Below, in pieces: positions 26,926-38,058 of a DNA stretch of 64,000 bases (its first letter is position 1; each line of letters starts with the position of its first letter). The stretch covers positions 434,001-498,000 of the forward strand of contig CAWAVG010000004.1 of assembly GCA_963785425.1 (NCBI GenBank), given 5' to 3'. The translations under genes were made by a program, and so were the position numbers. Origin of the DNA: RYN-133 sp963785425. Lineage in GTDB: Bacteria; Actinomycetota; Actinomycetes; Mycobacteriales; Jatrophihabitantaceae. Under the pieces are notes generated by a model, which was not told the DNA's origin, did not search any database, and worked only from the letters and a program-made list of their open reading frames with translations.

Positions 26926-28146
26926 ATGACTTCCGTCCGCCGGGCCACTCCGATCACGCACGTCTCGCGTGGTTGGACGCTGCGTTATGCCCTGCTGTGG
27001 TTCGGTTTCTGGACGGCGAACCTGGCACCGGTGCAACTAGTGCTGCCCGACCAGTTCGATCGTTTCGACCATGCGCACAAAGTGCGCGATTTCGGCATCG
27101 TGAGCGGCGCGACCGGCGTGGTGGCGCTGCTCGCGCTGCCGTTGTTCGGTGCCCTGTGCGACCGCACGAGGTCGCGTTTCGGCCGGCGCCGGGTGTGGAT
27201 CGTCGGCGGTGTCGCGGTGTTCGCGGCCGGGCTGGTCGCCACCGGCCTGCAGCACGGGTGGGTCGGCGTCGGGGTGGCGTGGCTCGTCGCAAGCATCGGC
27301 ATCGACATGGCCACCGCCGGTGCGACCGCTGTGATCGCCGACCGCGTGCCCGACGAGCAGCGAGGGGCGATCTCGGCGGCCATCTACGGCCCGCAGGCGG
27401 TCGGCATCCTGATCGGGGTCGGGCTGCTCACCGCCATCGGTACCGACGGGGTGCTCGGGTACGCGGTGCTGGCCGCACTGCTCGTCGTGTGCGCCGCGCC
27501 GTTCGTGAGGTGGCACCAGGACAGCACGGACGTGACCTTGTTGCCGTTGACGCTGCGCTCGGTGCTGACCGGATTGTGGGTGCGCAACAGCGACTTCGGG
27601 TGGGCGTTCGGCGGGCGGCTGCTCGTCAACACCGGCAACGCGCTCGGCACGACGTACCTGCTCTACTTCCTGACCGACGACCTGCGCTTGCAGGACCCAC
27701 AGGGCGGGCTGCTGATCCTCACCCTGGTCTACCTGGTCTTCACGCTGCTGGCGACGGTCACTGCAGGGCGCGCTTCCGACCGCAGCGGACGCCGCCGTCC
27801 TTATGTCGCCGTGGCCGCCTTCCTGCAGGCCATCGCCTCACTCCTGCTCACCGTCGCGCCGGCGTACGGCGTGGCACTCGTCGGCGCGGCCTTTCTCGGG
27901 GCCGGCTACGGCGCCTACATGTCGGTCGACCAGGCGCTGGTCACGGCCGTCCTCCCGGACGAGACCTCGCGCGCGCAGGATCTCGGCATCATGAACATCG
28001 GCTCGGTCGGACCGCAGGCACTCGCGCCGCTTGCCGCGGGTCTGATCATCACCGAACTCGGCGGCTACCCCGTGCTGTTCGCGGCGTCCGGAGTGACGAC
28101 CGTGATCGGTGCGCTGCTCGTGTTCCGCATCCGCTCCGTCCGCTGA
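26926..28146 (+). CDS. MFS transporter (sugar/cation symporter-like)
   Basis: A 406-residue protein with 12 predicted helices. The MFS motif A is LFGALCDRTRSRFGRRR after helix 2, and a related motif, TAGRASDRSGRRRPYVA, occurs in the second half. The layout (MFS_2/GPH-like, with QVVLPDQ-type first loop) suggests a sugar or drug-like solute, but no specific substrate motif is visible. It is divergent from the DUF2510 gene and convergent with the acyl-CoA ligase gene. Confidence 0.85.
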   Translation: MTSVRRATPITHVSRGWTLRYALLWFGFWTANLAPVQLVLPDQFDRFDHAHKVRDFGIVSGATGVVALLALPLFGALCDRTRSRFGRRRVWIVGGVAVFAAGLVATGLQHGWVGVGVAWLVASIGIDMATAGATAVIADRVPDEQRGAISAAIYGPQAVGILIGVGLLTAIGTDGVLGYAVLAALLVVCAAPFVRWHQDSTDVTLLPLTLRSVLTGLWVRNSDFGWAFGGRLLVNTGNALGTTYLLYFLTDDLRLQDPQGGLLILTLVYLVFTLLATVTAGRASDRSGRRRPYVAVAAFLQAIASLLLTVAPAYGVALVGAAFLGAGYGAYMSVDQALVTAVLPDETSRAQDLGIMNIGSVGPQALAPLAAGLIITELGGYPVLFAASGVTTVIGALLVFRIRSVR

Positions 28147-28161
28147 CCACGCTGCCCCCCG

Positions 28162-29799
28162 TCAGGTGCGGGTGCGGGTTACGTCGAGGTCGCCGTCGGC
28201 GTAACGGGCGCGCAGCACCTTCTTGTCGAACTTGCCGACGGTGGTCTTCGGCACCTCGTCGATGAACGTCCAGTTCTCGGGCACCTGCCACGACGCGACC
28301 TTCCCGTCGAGGAACTTAGCCAGCGACTCGGCCGACGCGTCGCCCTTGACGACCACGCAGGCCAGCGGGCGTTCGGTCCACTTGTCGTCGGGAATCCCGA
28401 TGACCGCGGCCTCGAGTACATCCGGCGAGCCGGCGAGCAGATTCTCCAGCTCGACCGACGAGATCCACTCGCCGCCGGACTTGATCACGTCCTTCGAGCG
28501 GTCGGTGATCTGGAAGAAGCCGCGGTCGTCGATGGTGCCGATGTCGCCGGTGCGCAACCACCCGTCGTGGAACTTCTCCGGTGCCGCGTCGCGGTGGTAG
28601 GCGCCGGTGATCCACGGGCCGCGCACCTCCATCTCGCCGACGGCGACACCGTCCCAGGGCAGCACCTCGCCGCTGTCGTCGACGATGCGCATCTGGACGC
28701 CGGCGATGAGGCGGCCCGACTTCATCCGCCAGTCCATCTCCTCCGCGGTGCCGAGTTCGACGTCGACGGGCGGGTGCGCCATGCCGCCGACGGGGGAGGT
28801 CTCGGTCATGCCCCAGCCCTGGATGATGCGCAGGCCGTACTGCTTCTCGAACGCCTCGGCGATCGAGCGCGGGATCGCCGCGCCGCCCGAGGTGCCCATC
28901 CGCACCGAGGACAGATCGAGCTCGCGCTCGCCCCCGAGCTGCAGCATGCCGCCCCAGATGGTCGGGACGGCCGACACCATCGTCGCGCGCTCGGTCTCGA
29001 TGACGTTCACCCAGTCGGCCGGCGTCATGTGCGGTCCGGGGAACAGCAGCGAGGCACCGGACAGGAACGCGCCGTACGGGATACCCCACGCGTTGACGTG
29101 GAACATCGGGACGATGGTGAGCAGCCGGTCGGTCTCGGTCGCTCCGGTCACACAGTTCGACAACGTGCCGAGCGCGTGCAGATAGGTCGAGCGGTGCGAG
29201 TAGACGACGCCCTTCGGGTCGCCGGTCGTGCCGCTCGTGTAACACATCGAAGCAGGCGAGCGCTCGTCCAGCTCGGGCCACTCGAGATCCGGCGAGGCCC
29301 CGGCGAGCAGCTCGGCGTACCGGTGCACCGGCTTGTCGCCGAGTGCGGAGGTGTCGCCGTCCCCGATGACCACGTACGCCTCGACCGATCCGAACGACGA
29401 CGCGATCGGCGCGAGCAGCGGCAGCAGGCTCGCGTCGACGATGAGGATCTTGTCCTCGGCGTGGTTGACGATGTGTTCGAGCTGGGCAGGCGGCAACCGC
29501 AGGTTGAGCGTGTGCAGTACGGCGCCCATGCACGGCACGGCGTAGTAGGCCTCGAGATGCTCCTGGTGGTTCCAGCACAGCGTGCCGACCCGATCGCCGG
29601 GGCCGACACCGAGGTCGCGAAGTGCGTTGGCCAGCCGCTTGGCGTTCGCGCCGATCTCGGCGTAGCTCGTCCGCCGCGACGAATCACCTTGCCACGTGAG
29701 GCATTCGCTGCGTCCGAAGACCGAAACGCCGTGCTCGAGGATCGCGGTGATCGTCAGCGGGAAGTCGTCCTGCATCGTGCTGGTGATGGCAGCGGGCAT
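28162..29799 (-). CDS. Long-chain/medium-chain fatty acyl-CoA ligase (FadD-like)
   Basis: A 545-residue ANL-family adenylating enzyme. It shows the ATP loop CYTSGTTGDPKGVVYSHRS, VPMFHVNAWGIPYGAF, GWGMTETSPVGGM, GWLRTGDIGTIDDRGFFQIT, the hinge DRSKDVIKSGGEWISSVELE and the catalytic-Lys region PKTTVGKFDKKVLRARY. It activates carboxylic acids, probably fatty acids, to acyl-CoA. ATG 29799 has GGAAGG upstream. It could feed the acyl-CoA dehydrogenase and similar enzymes, though none is adjacent. Confidence 0.92.
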   Translation of the reverse strand: MPAAITSTMQDDFPLTITAILEHGVSVFGRSECLTWQGDSSRRTSYAEIGANAKRLANALRDLGVGPGDRVGTLCWNHQEHLEAYYAVPCMGAVLHTLNLRLPPAQLEHIVNHAEDKILIVDASLLPLLAPIASSFGSVEAYVVIGDGDTSALGDKPVHRYAELLAGASPDLEWPELDERSPASMCYTSGTTGDPKGVVYSHRSTYLHALGTLSNCVTGATETDRLLTIVPMFHVNAWGIPYGAFLSGASLLFPGPHMTPADWVNVIETERATMVSAVPTIWGGMLQLGGERELDLSSVRMGTSGGAAIPRSIAEAFEKQYGLRIIQGWGMTETSPVGGMAHPPVDVELGTAEEMDWRMKSGRLIAGVQMRIVDDSGEVLPWDGVAVGEMEVRGPWITGAYHRDAAPEKFHDGWLRTGDIGTIDDRGFFQITDRSKDVIKSGGEWISSVELENLLAGSPDVLEAAVIGIPDDKWTERPLACVVVKGDASAESLAKFLDGKVASWQVPENWTFIDEVPKTTVGKFDKKVLRARYADGDLDVTRTRT

Positions 29800-29899
29800 G
29801 CCAGGGCCTTCCGTCGCGGTGCTGTGGGCGGTGATGGTGTGTCCTAGCGAGCCTAACCACGGGGTAGCGTCGGAGCGACCTTCAGGAGAAGGGCGGCTG

Positions 29900-29914
29900 A
29901 TGCCCCAATGGTGA
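29900..29914 (+). other. Possible 4-codon upstream ORF (M-P-Q-W)
   Basis: AGGAGAAGG at 29884-29892 is spaced for ATG 29900, which reads Met-Pro-Gln-Trp-stop just before the lactonase start at 29922. A TAGCGT -10-like box lies near 29867. It may be a leader peptide; alternatively an indel could make 29900 the true gene start. Confidence 0.25.
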
Positions 29915-29921
29915 TACGCGA

Positions 29922-30773
29922 ATGGTGAACTCGGCGCCCGAGATCGTCGCCCGCGGGCGCTACGAGTTGGCCGAGGGCGGTCGTTGGGTCGACGGCCGGC
30001 TGGTGTTCGTCGACATCCTCGCCGGCCGCCTGCACGAGCTCACCCCGGACGGGGTGCAGGTGCTGCTCGACCTCGACGTGCCGCTCGGGGCGGTCGCCCC
30101 GATCCAGGGCGCACCCGGTACGTGGATCGCCGCGGCAGGCACCGGCATCGCGCTCGTCGACACCAACGGCACCCTCGACTGGCTCGCCCGCCCCGAGGAC
30201 GGCGCACCGCAACCGCGTCGCATGAACGACGCCGTCTGTGATCCGTCCGGACGGTTCTGGGCGGGCAGCATGGCCTACGACAACACCGTCGGCGCCGGCT
30301 CGCTCTACCGCGTCGACCACGACGGCACCGTGACCCGCGTCGTGGACGGGATGACCATCGTCAACGGCCCCGCGTTCTCGGCCGACGGGCGCCGGATGTA
30401 CCTCGCCGACTCGCACGCCGGAACCGTCGTCGTGTACGACGTCGATCCGGACGACGGAACGCTGCTCGCACGCCACGACCTGGTCTCACTGGCCGACAGC
30501 CCCGACGGCATGACCGTCGACTCGTCCGGGCGGCTGTGGTCGGCCATCTGGGGCGGGTCCGCCGTGCACTGCTACCTGCCGGACGGCACGCGCGAGCAGA
30601 CGATCGAACTGCCCGCCCGACAGCCCACGAGCGTCTGCCTGGCCGACGGTGCGCTGTACGTGACGACGGCCGCGGTCGATCTCGACGATCCCGGGCCGGG
30701 CGAGGGTGCGGTGTTGCGGATGCCGATCGACGCGAGCGCGCCGCCGGCAGTGGCGTACCGGCTCAGTCGGTAG
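29922..30773 (+). CDS. SMP-30/gluconolactonase-family protein
   Basis: A 283-residue six-bladed beta-propeller of the SMP-30/gluconolactonase/LRE family. It has EGGRWVDGRLVFVDILAGRL at the N-terminus, RRMNDAVCDPSGRFWAGSMA (metal-binding Asn-Asp), MTIVNGPAFSADGRRMYLAD and SPDGMTVDSSGRLWSAIWGG. The Glu, Asn and Asp metal ligands of the family are present. It probably hydrolyses a sugar lactone. Its start lacks a strong ribosome site of its own. It ends overlapping the stop of the convergent membrane-protein gene. Confidence 0.85.
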   Translation: MVNSAPEIVARGRYELAEGGRWVDGRLVFVDILAGRLHELTPDGVQVLLDLDVPLGAVAPIQGAPGTWIAAAGTGIALVDTNGTLDWLARPEDGAPQPRRMNDAVCDPSGRFWAGSMAYDNTVGAGSLYRVDHDGTVTRVVDGMTIVNGPAFSADGRRMYLADSHAGTVVVYDVDPDDGTLLARHDLVSLADSPDGMTVDSSGRLWSAIWGGSAVHCYLPDGTREQTIELPARQPTSVCLADGALYVTTAAVDLDDPGPGEGAVLRMPIDASAPPAVAYRLSR

Positions 30774-31434
30774 GTCCGCCGCGCTTGCGCAGGCGCCGGT
30801 GGGCGAGATCGAGCACGAGCCCGACGAGCACGCCGCAGGCCACGATCGGGATCCACAGCCAGACGAGGTACGAGCTGGATCGCCCGAGCGCGATCAGCAC
30901 CAGCGTGTAGACCAGGAACGACGCGATGACGGCACCGATCACCTGGGCGCGGACTGCCGCGTGCTCGCGCAGCACCCTCAGGTCGGCCCGTGTGCCCGAC
31001 TCGCTGCGCTGTGCCTTCCGGTCGGCCTTGCGCGCCGCCTTCCGGGCTCTCTTGGCGGCCTTGTCGGCGGCTTTCGTATCGGCCTTGCTGCCCACCGGTG
31101 CGCCGGCGTCCGGCTCGTCCTGCTCGGGCAGCATCGGCACGGGACCCGTCGGCAGGTGCTCGGTCAGCACGTGCTCACCGGGAAGCTGTTCGGTCGACGT
31201 ACCCGCCCCGGCCGGCAGCGGGGCGTCGACGACGGCGATGCGCTGGGTGTGGCTCTGGTCGGCCGCATCGGCCAGTTCCTGCTGCGTGCGCGAGTGCCGG
31301 CCACCGCCCGGATCGAACGCCGGATCGAACGCCGGATCGAACGCCGGATCGACGCCCGGACCGTCGGCAGGCGCCGAGAGCGCGGTCTCGACGGCGTCGT
31401 CGTCGACCTCGTCGGGTGCCGAGTGCCGTCCCAT
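30763..31434 (-). CDS. Two-helix membrane protein with repeat-rich, charged N-terminus
   Basis: A 223-residue protein. The N-terminal half is soluble and low-complexity: acidic, with three DPAF units, then a Lys/Ala/Arg-rich stretch (KAAKRARKAARKADRKAQR) likely to form a helix. The C-terminal part has two membrane helices (VIGAVIASFLVYTLVLIALG, about 160-180, and LVWLWIPIVACGVLVGLVLD). This resembles actinobacterial DUF3043-like or other cytoplasm-tethered proteins; exact family not recognised. It overlaps the lactonase stop by 11 bases and is divergent from the zinc peptidase gene. Confidence 0.7.
   Translation of the reverse strand: MGRHSAPDEVDDDAVETALSAPADGPGVDPAFDPAFDPAFDPGGGRHSRTQQELADAADQSHTQRIAVVDAPLPAGAGTSTEQLPGEHVLTEHLPTGPVPMLPEQDEPDAGAPVGSKADTKAADKAAKRARKAARKADRKAQRSESGTRADLRVLREHAAVRAQVIGAVIASFLVYTLVLIALGRSSSYLVWLWIPIVACGVLVGLVLDLAHRRLRKRGGPTD
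31309..31344. repeat. Three perfect 12-bp tandem units inside a coding region
   Basis: CGGATCGAACGC is repeated at 31309, 31321 and 31333, with a degraded fourth unit. It encodes the DPAF repeats of the membrane protein and is likely to vary in number between strains. Confidence 0.8.
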
Positions 31435-31491
31435 GGTTATGAGTGTGTCAAACGTGGGGCGGTTTCGGCCCTAACCTGCCGGTTGCAGGCT

Positions 31492-31497
31492 TAGGGT
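31492..31497 (+). promoter_or_regulatory. TAnnnT -10-like box, likely leaderless start
   Basis: TAGGGT, seven bases, then GTG 31505. An imperfect hairpin, 31469-31496 (CCCTAACCTGC against GCAGGCTTAGGG), overlaps the box and could bind a regulator. Confidence 0.45.
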
Positions 31498-31504
31498 CGT
31501 CGTC

Positions 31505-32962
31505 GTGGCCAGGCGAACCCGCTTCCGTGCCGCAGCCGCGTTCGTGCTCGCGTCGGTGCTCACCCTCGGGATGACCTCGGGCTGCACGACGACCGTCAGG
31601 GGCACGGGCGTGGTCAACCCGCTCGGGCACACGGTGCACGGGGATTCGGGTGATCGTTTCGACACCGAGGTCAAGGCGTCGCTCGGTGACGTCATCGCGT
31701 ACTGGAAGTCCACCTACCCGTCGATCGCCCACGGTGCCGGGCTGCCACCGTTGCGGGGCGGGTACTACTCCGTCGACGGTGACGCGGTCGTCGCGACCCA
31801 CGCGATCCCGGCGTCCGCGCGCGGCAACAGGTGCCTGCAGCGCAAGGTCGCGTTCATCGTCGACAACGCCGCGTACTGCCAGCTCGACGACTCGATCGTC
31901 TGGGACCGCGGCCAGAACCACCTGCTCCCCGTGCTCACCGCGCAGTACGGCCCGGCGCTCACCGCGCTGGTGTTCGCGCACGAGTTCGGCCACGCCGTGC
32001 AGCACCGGCTGCACCTCGACAACCGCGCGGGTGTCGCGACGATCGATGTCGAGTCGCAGGCCGACTGCGCCGCCGGCGCGTTCGCCGCTTACGCGCTCGC
32101 AGGTAAGGCGCCGCACGTCCCGATGACCGCGAGCGATCTCGACAGGGCGCTCGACGGGTACTTCCAGATCCGCGACTCCACCCCGGACACACCGGTCGAC
32201 GCCACGCACGGCAACGGCTTCGACCGGCTCAACGCGCTGCAGCTCGGCATCCAGCACGGCGCCTCGTACTGCTTCAGCCCGTCGTATCTGCGCAACCGCA
32301 CCTTCACCGAGCGCGGGTACGTCAGCGAGCAGGACCTGTCGAACCAGGGCAACCAGCCGCTCGGCCAGTTGCTCGGGGCCAAGGGCATCACGCCTGACCT
32401 CAACCGGTTCTGGCACACCGCTGCAATTAAGACCGGGCACACCTTCCGCAGCGTGCTGTTGGTGCAGGCCGACCACCCGAAGTGCGGCAGCGCCGAAGCG
32501 TCGAGCCGGTTCGGCTACTGCCCGGACGACAACACCGTCTACTACAGCCAGTCCTTCGCGACAGGCGCCTACTACAGCATCACCGACATCGCGGTCTCCA
32601 AGCGCACGGCCGCGGTACGGCTCATCCCCGGCCAACCCGGTGACTACGCACTCGGTTTCCTGCTCGCGGTGGCCTGGGGCATGGCAGCTCGCGTGCAGTT
32701 CTTCCACGGCTCCACGACCGACCCGAGCGCGCTGAAGACGGCGATCTGCTTCGCCGGCGCGTACACCGAGGACATCAACCGCGAATTCGGCGACGCGACG
32801 CACAAGTACATCCTGTCGCCGCCGGACATGGACGAGGCGACCTCCGCCGCACTGAGCCTCGTCGACCTCGACACCGCGTTCGGGGCGCGCGGAACGACCG
32901 GGCTGCAGCGGGTGCAGCAGTTCGTCACCGGCTACAGCGGCGGCCTCGCGTCCTGCCGCTGA
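31505..32962 (+). CDS. Lipoprotein neutral zinc metallopeptidase
   Basis: A 485-residue exported protein. The N-terminal signal (MARRTRFRAAAAFVLASVLT) ends in a lipobox-like MTSGC, so it is probably a lipoprotein. The zinc motif HEFGH is at residues 159-163 in LVFAHEFGHAVQHRL, with the downstream ESQADCAAGAF providing the third ligand, as in YpfJ-like putative neutral zinc metallopeptidases. Several Cys residues could form disulfides. It is likely to act outside the membrane; the substrate is unknown. GTG 31505 lies right after a -10-like box. Confidence 0.85.
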   Translation: MARRTRFRAAAAFVLASVLTLGMTSGCTTTVRGTGVVNPLGHTVHGDSGDRFDTEVKASLGDVIAYWKSTYPSIAHGAGLPPLRGGYYSVDGDAVVATHAIPASARGNRCLQRKVAFIVDNAAYCQLDDSIVWDRGQNHLLPVLTAQYGPALTALVFAHEFGHAVQHRLHLDNRAGVATIDVESQADCAAGAFAAYALAGKAPHVPMTASDLDRALDGYFQIRDSTPDTPVDATHGNGFDRLNALQLGIQHGASYCFSPSYLRNRTFTERGYVSEQDLSNQGNQPLGQLLGAKGITPDLNRFWHTAAIKTGHTFRSVLLVQADHPKCGSAEASSRFGYCPDDNTVYYSQSFATGAYYSITDIAVSKRTAAVRLIPGQPGDYALGFLLAVAWGMAARVQFFHGSTTDPSALKTAICFAGAYTEDINREFGDATHKYILSPPDMDEATSAALSLVDLDTAFGARGTTGLQRVQQFVTGYSGGLASCR

Positions 32963-33006
32963 TCCGGCCGGGCGAGCGCCACCGCGGTGCCTTGAACGCC
33001 CGGGCG

Positions 33007-33012
33007 TAGGTT
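33007..33012 (+). promoter_or_regulatory. TAnnnT -10-like box, likely leaderless start
   Basis: TAGGTT, six bases, then ATG 33019. Confidence 0.5.
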
Positions 33013-33018
33013 GCAGGA

Positions 33019-34536
33019 ATGCCCGACATCGATCCCGCCTTTGTCGCGCTCCCGGCGCGCGAGCTCGCGGGTGTGGCCCTGGAACGAGCTCGCGAACTCG
33101 GCTGCGAGCATGCCGACTTCCGTCTCGAACGCACCCGTTCCGGAGTGCACGCACTGCACGACGCGCGCCTCGACTCGAGCTCCGACCGCGAGGACGTCGG
33201 GCTCTCGGTGCGGGTCGTACACGACGGGGCCTGGGGATTCGCCAGCGGCATCACGCGCACGGCCGCCGCTGCGCGCGAACTCGCCGAGCAGGCCGTCCAG
33301 ACCGCCACGGTGAGCCGGGTGCTGAGCTCGGCACCGGTGGAGCTGGCCGCCGAACCTGTGTACGCCGACGTCACCTGGGTGTCGTCGTACGACGTCGATC
33401 CGTTCGGCGTCGACGAGGCCGACCGCGTCGGACGGTTGGCCGAGCTGTCGGAGCGGTTGCTCGCCTCCGACGGCGTCGACCACGTCGACGCTCAGGTGCA
33501 GATGGTGCTGGAGAACAAGTTCTTCGCCGATCTGCACGGCACGATCACCACCCAGCAGCGCGTGCGGATCGCCCCGGAGTTCACCGTCGTCCACGTCGAC
33601 CGCGCCGGCGGCAACTTCTTCTCGATGCGCACCCTCGCACCCGCCGCCGGACGTGGTTGGGAGTACCTGACGGGAACCGGCTGGGACTTCGACGCCGAGC
33701 TCGAGCGGCTGCCCGAACTGCTGCGCGAGCACGTCAAGGCGCCCAGCGTCGACGCCGGCACGTACGACGTCGTGATCGATCCGTCCAACCTGTGGCTCAC
33801 GATCCACGAGTCGATCGGGCACGCGACCGAACTCGACCGCGCACTCGGTTACGAGGCGGCCTATGCAGGCACCAGCTTCGCGACGCCCGACAAGCTCGGC
33901 CGGCTGGCCTACGGCAGCGCGATCATGAACGTGACGGGCGACCGCACGGTCGAGAACGGGCTCGCCACGATCGGTTACGACGACGAGGGGGTTAAGACCC
34001 AGCAGTTCGACATCGTCAAGGACGGCACGCTCGTCGGCTACCAGCTGAACCGGCAGATGGCGCACGACAACGCGCAACTGCTCGGCACCGAACGCTCGAA
34101 CGGGTGTGCGTTCGCCGACTCCGCCGGTCACATCCCGCTGCAGCGCATGGCGAACGTGTCCATCCGGCCGGCACCCGACGGTCCGTCCACCGAAGAACTC
34201 ATCAGCGGTGTCGAGCGCGGCATCTACATCGTCGGCGACCGGTCGTGGTCGATCGACATGCAGCGGTTCAACTTCCAGTTCACCGGCCAGCAGTTCCATC
34301 GCATCGAGAACGGCCGCCTCGTCGGCCAGGTGCGCGACGTCGCGTACCAGGCGACGACGACCGACTTCTGGGGATCGATGGAGGCCGTCGGCGGGCCGGA
34401 CACCTATGTGCTCGGCGGCGTCTTCACCTGCGGCAAGGGCCAGCCCGGCCAGGTCGCACCGGTGTCGCACGGGTGCCCGTCCGCACTGTTCCGAGGTGTG
34501 AATATCTTGAACACGCGGAACGAGGCCGGCCGATGA
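33019..34536 (+). CDS. tldD: TldD zinc protease subunit
   Basis: A 505-residue TldD-type subunit. The HExxxH metal motif is HESIGH at residues 263-268 (LTIHESIGHATELDRALGYE), with GVFTCGKGQPGQVAPVSHGC near the C-terminus supplying the conserved Cys. TldD and TldE form a heterodimeric protease that removes leader peptides or degrades unfolded peptides. It is first in a two-gene operon and overlaps tldE by ATGA. Confidence 0.95.
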   Translation: MPDIDPAFVALPARELAGVALERARELGCEHADFRLERTRSGVHALHDARLDSSSDREDVGLSVRVVHDGAWGFASGITRTAAAARELAEQAVQTATVSRVLSSAPVELAAEPVYADVTWVSSYDVDPFGVDEADRVGRLAELSERLLASDGVDHVDAQVQMVLENKFFADLHGTITTQQRVRIAPEFTVVHVDRAGGNFFSMRTLAPAAGRGWEYLTGTGWDFDAELERLPELLREHVKAPSVDAGTYDVVIDPSNLWLTIHESIGHATELDRALGYEAAYAGTSFATPDKLGRLAYGSAIMNVTGDRTVENGLATIGYDDEGVKTQQFDIVKDGTLVGYQLNRQMAHDNAQLLGTERSNGCAFADSAGHIPLQRMANVSIRPAPDGPSTEELISGVERGIYIVGDRSWSIDMQRFNFQFTGQQFHRIENGRLVGQVRDVAYQATTTDFWGSMEAVGGPDTYVLGGVFTCGKGQPGQVAPVSHGCPSALFRGVNILNTRNEAGR

Positions 34537-35918
34537 CTCAGATTCAGGAGCTGATCGAGTCAGGGCTTGCCGCGTCGACTGCGGACGGGTGCATCGTGCT
34601 CGCCGAGGAGCACACCGAGACGAATCTGCGCTGGGCCACCAATGCGTTGACGACGAACGGTCAGATGCGCGAGCGGTCGGTCACGGTGATCTCGACGGTC
34701 GACGGTTCCGACGGCACCCGCGCCGGAGTGCTCACTCGAGCCGTCACCACCGAGGACGAGCTGCTCGACCTCGTCCGGGCGGCCGACGCGGCGGCACGCG
34801 CCTCGAGCCCGGCCGACGACGCCGCCCCGCTCGTCGAGAGCTATGCGCACGGCGACGACTGGAACGCCGACCCCGCGCAGACGAGCGTCGCAGTGTTCGA
34901 GTCGCTCGCACCGGCGCTGCGCGGCGCGTTCGACACCTGGGCGAAGTCCGACCGGCTGCTGTTCGGGTTCGCCGAGCACCACATGACCTCGACCTACCTC
35001 GGCACCTCGACCGGGTTGCGGCGCCGCTTCGACCAGCCCGACGGACGCATCGAGATCAACGGCAAGTCGGCCGACTACGCGCAGAGCGCCTACGTCGACC
35101 AGCACACCAACGACTTCACCGACATCGACACCGCGGCGTTGACCGACGGCCTGCTGCAGCGCCTCGACTGGGCCGCGCGGCGCATCGACCTGCCGGCGGG
35201 CCGCTACGAGACGATCATGCCTGCGGGCACGGTGTCGGCCATGGTGCTCTATGCGTACTTCAGCGCGTCGGCGCGCGATGCCGCCGAGGGCAGCAGCGTG
35301 TTCTCCGGCGCGAACGACGGCACGCGGATCGGCGAATCGCTCTCGTCGCACCCGCTGCGGCTGTACTCCGATCCGGCGTACCCGGGCCTCGAGTGCGCGC
35401 CCTTCCAGATCGTGCAGTCGTCGGGATCGGGCGTGTACTCCGTCTTCGACAACGGCTACCCGAACGCGCCGATCGACTGGATCGCCGACGGCAAGCTCGC
35501 CAACCTGATCTCGAGCCGCAACTGGGCCGCCCGCACCAACTCCGAGCCGCGTCCCCTGGTCGAGAACCTGATCCTCGACGGCAACGGCACGGCGTCCCTG
35601 GACGACATGATCGCCTCGACCGAGCGCGGCCTGTTGCTGACCACGCTGTGGTACATCCGCCAGGTCGACCCCCAGACGCTGTTGCTCACCGGCCTGACCC
35701 GCGACGGCGTCTACCTCGTCGAGAACGGCACCGTCCAAGGTGCGGTGAACAATTTCCGGTTCAACGAGTCGCCCGTCGACCTGCTCGGGCGGGCGAGCGA
35801 AGTCGGACGTACCCAGCCCGCCATGTCCCGCGAGTGGAACGACTGGTTCCGGCGCACCGCCATGCCGGCCTTGCGCATTCCCGACTTCAACATGTCGACG
35901 GTGAGCAAGGCGTCCTGA
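34533..35918 (+). CDS. pmbA: TldE/PmbA protease subunit
   Basis: A 461-residue PmbA/TldE partner. It lacks the HExxxH motif and shows YETIMPAGTVSAMVLYAYFS, GKLANLISSRNWAARTNSEP, and LLTTLWYIRQVDPQTLLLTG, as expected of the non-metal subunit. ATG 34533 overlaps the tldD stop. The repeat at 35965 follows 46 bases after its stop. Confidence 0.93.
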   Translation: MTQIQELIESGLAASTADGCIVLAEEHTETNLRWATNALTTNGQMRERSVTVISTVDGSDGTRAGVLTRAVTTEDELLDLVRAADAAARASSPADDAAPLVESYAHGDDWNADPAQTSVAVFESLAPALRGAFDTWAKSDRLLFGFAEHHMTSTYLGTSTGLRRRFDQPDGRIEINGKSADYAQSAYVDQHTNDFTDIDTAALTDGLLQRLDWAARRIDLPAGRYETIMPAGTVSAMVLYAYFSASARDAAEGSSVFSGANDGTRIGESLSSHPLRLYSDPAYPGLECAPFQIVQSSGSGVYSVFDNGYPNAPIDWIADGKLANLISSRNWAARTNSEPRPLVENLILDGNGTASLDDMIASTERGLLLTTLWYIRQVDPQTLLLTGLTRDGVYLVENGTVQGAVNNFRFNESPVDLLGRASEVGRTQPAMSREWNDWFRRTAMPALRIPDFNMSTVSKAS

Positions 35919-35964
35919 CGCGTCCCGACCCCCACGCGTCCGTCCCGACAACGCTTCCGCCGCT

Positions 35965-36034
35965 CGCGAGTGGTCACCTATGGCGCGAGTGGTCACTTAT
36001 AGGTGACCACTCGCGCCATTAGTGGCCACTCGCG
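35965..36034. repeat. Palindromic dispersed repeat, copy 2 (near perfect)
   Basis: Arms 35965-35996 and 36003-36034 are inverted and match at 29 of 32 positions, with a 6-base loop (TTATAG). It shares the GAGTGGTCAcTTAT unit and overall design of copy 1 at 14925-14990. It lies between tldE and the PEP carboxykinase gene. No target-site duplication is evident at either copy. Confidence 0.85.
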
Positions 36035-36206
36035 GTTCTAGGCGTTGGTCAACGTCACGGTGTGAGGATTGCCTCGTCACTCCAACACGCGCGAGAGCGC
36101 TTTCAGTCGGTAGCTTCGAACAATTCCCATCTGGCCGCCCCTCCGCGGTGGAGTTCGTCCTGCGGAGCTTTCGGGCGCAGTCGACGATGACTCGCGAGGA
36201 GAGCGC

Positions 36207-38030
<1,824 letters not shown>

Positions 38031-38058
38031 TCGGGCATCGCGGCTCCGAAGGAGGACC

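Noticed and set aside
31309..31344. Short tandem repeats as a CRISPR-like array
   Set aside because: Units are 12 bp with no spacers and lie in frame in a coding sequence.
14925..36034. The palindromic repeats as insertion-sequence ends
   Set aside because: No transposase gene and no flanking target duplication; the two copies are 21 kb apart with ordinary genes between.
36035..36206. A small plus-strand ORF in the leader of the PEP carboxykinase gene
   Set aside because: Composition is not coding-like and there is no ribosome site. It is more likely the untranslated leader and promoter region.
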